Origin: Dehalococcoidales bacterium | GTDB taxonomy: Bacteria > Chloroflexota > Dehalococcoidia > Dehalococcoidales > UBA3254 | Direction of reading: 5' to 3' | Length of the DNA: 32,093 nucleotides | NCBI GenBank assembly: GCA_016926695.1 | Contig: JAFGOB010000050.1 | Span: forward strand, 1 to 32,093 | Shown: positions 30,664 through 32,093 of the stretch, one piece after another | Layout: each line of letters opens with the position of its first letter | Position numbering within the stretch: position 1 is the first letter of the stretch | Notes under the pieces: generated by a model | What the model was told of the DNA's origin: nothing | Database searches by the model: none | Seen by the model: the letters and a program-made list of their open reading frames with translations, nothing else | Made by a program: the position numbers and the translations under genes

Positions 30664-31752
30664 TTGAAAGCTGCAATTTTATATGAGGCAGGAAAACCGC
30701 TGGTAGTGGAGGATGGGGTTACCGTTGACGCCCCCGGAAAAAACGAGGTTAAAGTGCGCATCGCAGTAACAGCCGTCTGTCACAGCGACCTTCATTTTTT
30801 CAAAGGCGATATCCCGGCCAAACTCCCCGGCCTGGCCGGACACGAGGTGGCCGGTTATATCGATGAGGTGGGCGAAAACGTCACCGGCTTTAAACCCGGC
30901 GATCACGTGGTTGTGGGGACGGTTACCTCCGGCTGCGGCCATTGCTACTACTGCACCATAGGCCTGCGTCACTTCTGCACCAACAGGGGAGGACCGGGAC
31001 CGGGACACCACATGAACAGCAAAAGCCAGCGCCTTTCATTAATGGCCGGCCCGGTGGGCGGTTTTGCAGAATATACCACCGTAGCCCAGGGACTCGTCAC
31101 CAAAATACCTGAAGATATGCCGCTGGATAAAGCCTCCTTACTCGCCTGCGGCGTGACCTCCGGTTTCGGAGCGGTAGTCAACCGAGCACAGGTCAAACCC
31201 TTCAACAGCGTCGTGGTGATAGGGACCGGCGGAGTCGGACTCAACTCCATACAGGGGGCCAGGTTCTCCGGCGCCTATCCCATCATCGCCGTGGATATCC
31301 TGGACAGCAAGCTGGAGTTCGCCCGCAAGTTCGGGGCGACCCATACCATTAACCTCAATACCGAGAAGGACCCGGTCGGGGCGGTGAAAAAGATCGCCTC
31401 CGGCAGAGGGGCTGATTTCGCCATTATCACGGTGGGAAGCGTATCCGCTATCCGGCAGGGTTTTGATATGTGTGGACCGCGCGGAATGACCGTGGTGGTC
31501 GGACTGGCACAGGGCAACCTGTCCTCCTTCACAGCCATGGACCTTATCATGGGAGAAAGAGTGCTGACCGGCAGCGGCGGCGGATCGATCAGGCCGAGCA
31601 TCGATATCCCCGGACTGATAGCCCTCTACAAGAACGGACAGATCAAGCTGGATGAGTTGATTACAGCCCGCTATCCACTGGAGAAGATCAACGAGGCAGT
31701 CGACTCCCTTGACCAGGGGAAAGCCATCCGTAACCTGATCATGTTTGAATAG
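30664..31752 (+). CDS. Zinc-dependent alcohol dehydrogenase (MDR), paralogue 2
   Basis: The 362-residue enzyme closely resembles its upstream neighbour along the whole length (for example NRAxVxPFNSVVVIGTGGVG and YPLEKINEAV in both), so the pair arose by tandem duplication. Catalytic zinc ligands C39, H60-E61 and the structural lobe C91, C94, C97, C105 are intact. The main divergence is in the segment after the structural lobe (a Gly/Pro/His-rich GGPGPGHHMNS) and near the substrate pocket, so substrate range probably differs. The start is TTG with CAGGAGG 7 nt upstream. It ends in the terminator at 31802-31829. NAD specificity is suggested by VDILD. Confidence 0.93.
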   Translation: MKAAILYEAGKPLVVEDGVTVDAPGKNEVKVRIAVTAVCHSDLHFFKGDIPAKLPGLAGHEVAGYIDEVGENVTGFKPGDHVVVGTVTSGCGHCYYCTIGLRHFCTNRGGPGPGHHMNSKSQRLSLMAGPVGGFAEYTTVAQGLVTKIPEDMPLDKASLLACGVTSGFGAVVNRAQVKPFNSVVVIGTGGVGLNSIQGARFSGAYPIIAVDILDSKLEFARKFGATHTINLNTEKDPVGAVKKIASGRGADFAIITVGSVSAIRQGFDMCGPRGMTVVVGLAQGNLSSFTAMDLIMGERVLTGSGGGSIRPSIDIPGLIALYKNGQIKLDELITARYPLEKINEAVDSLDQGKAIRNLIMFE

Positions 31753-31801
31753 AAGACACCTTGTAAACTCATTATTTTTGTACCTGTTGAGACATATCCG
31801 A

Positions 31802-31829
31802 GCCCCCGGAAATCCGGGGGCCTACTTTA
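31802..31829 (+). terminator. Terminator after the ADH pair
   Basis: GCCCCCGGA (31802-31810) and TCCGGGGGC (31813-31821) form a compact GC-rich hairpin followed by CTACTTTA, a moderate T-tract. Confidence 0.75.
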
Positions 31830-31943
31830 TCAGGATACGGTAACCGTAATTAGACCTGTACCGCAATATAAAGTATCTCCCGCTTTCCTCGCCCCTTGTG
31901 CTCACCGTTATACATACATAACACCGTGGGCTGGAAATTCGGG

Positions 31944-31949
31944 TATAAT
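31944..31949 (+). promoter_or_regulatory. -10 box upstream of leader copy B
   Basis: A perfect TATAAT 39 bp before copy B; no clear -35. Transcription from about 31956 would place copy B inside the mRNA leader of a gene beyond the window. The DNA 31830-31943 shows no gene. Confidence 0.4.
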
Positions 31950-31987
31950 TTTTGTTCGTCATATGCGAGCCCTGGAAGCCTCCCCGA

Positions 31988-32081
31988 AGCAATCGTCCAT
32001 GCCTCCTGTCAGAGTCACCATGAAGTATGAAAGTCGAGTCGAGCAGCCGGCTGAGCCAGGGACGAGCAGGCTCCGGTCACC
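31988..32081 (+). repeat. Leader-like repeated element, copy B
   Basis: This is the second copy of the element at 600-692, with AGCAATCGTCCATG (31988-32001), GAGTCGAGC (32036-32044), GCCGG, TGAGCCA, GACGAGCA and CCGGTCACC. Here GAGCC and GGCTC can also pair inside the outer GCCG/CGGT stem. It lies beyond the ADH terminator and its own TATAAT, so it should lead a plus-strand gene outside the window. The window ends 12 nt after it. Confidence 0.6.
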
Positions 32082-32093
32082 GTCCTGAACAAA

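Noticed and set aside
1..32093. Mobile element, prophage or CRISPR array
   Set aside because: I found no transposase, integrase, long terminal repeats, tRNA-flanked insertion or regularly spaced repeats.

Overview
The window looks like chromosomal DNA from an anaerobic, organic-matter-degrading bacterium, most likely a Chloroflexota lineage such as Dehalococcoidia. This is inference: there is no rRNA, tRNA or housekeeping marker. The hints are a multi-copy DUF5671 membrane protein, a tungsten-type aldehyde:ferredoxin oxidoreductase, Lut-type Fe-S proteins, tandem zinc alcohol dehydrogenases, frequent TTG starts and moderate GC. No transposase, integrase, CRISPR array or RNA gene was recognised, so this reads as core or slowly changing genome rather than a mobile island.

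Layout. 1-348 (-): YjbQ/UPF0047 protein cut by the window edge. 600-850: leader-like region whose first ~95 nt recur at the right end of the window (31988-32081). 877-4842 (+): TPP-dependent enzyme, then a membrane-anchored NTF2-like protein and a membrane protein built from six DUF5671-like units. 4848-9772 (-): DEAD-box helicase with a ~250-nt leader, a membrane J-domain protein coupled to a VWA protein, and an FAD-dependent oxidoreductase. 9994-10707 (+): HAD hydrolase that appears leaderless. 11094-13577 (-): GAF-PAS histidine kinase and OmpR-family regulator, divergent from a zinc-ribbon microprotein and Hsp20 (13726-14396, +), with four 11-bp direct repeats between them. 14759-15042 (+): promoter, broken or frameshifted small Cys-rich gene, and strong terminator. 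15090-17148 (-): lipoprotein and two tandem paralogous cupins. 17708-18466 (+): IclR regulator with palindromes upstream. 18562-21100 (-): small XRE regulator with GTGTTAACAC sites, then LutB-like and CCG-domain Fe-S proteins. 21239-24190 (-): large MEDS/4xPAS histidine kinase. 24697-27065 (+): chemoreceptor and CheW. 27175-29112 (-): aldehyde:ferredoxin oxidoreductase. 29517-31752 (+): two paralogous zinc alcohol dehydrogenases.

How the parts may fit. The right half suggests anaerobic oxidation of alcohols, aldehydes and hydroxy acids (ADHs, AOR, Lut-type Fe-S proteins), with local IclR and XRE control. The left and middle hold protein-quality and stress functions (helicase, J-domain/VWA pair, Hsp20, two-component system). 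The best candidates for undescribed biology are: the repeated leader element at both window ends; the 11-bp repeat operator linking a two-component system to a zinc-ribbon/Hsp20 unit; the six-unit DUF5671 protein with its partner; the VWA/membrane J-domain pair; the XRE operator pair; and the small CxxCxxC gene that needs a +1 frameshift.
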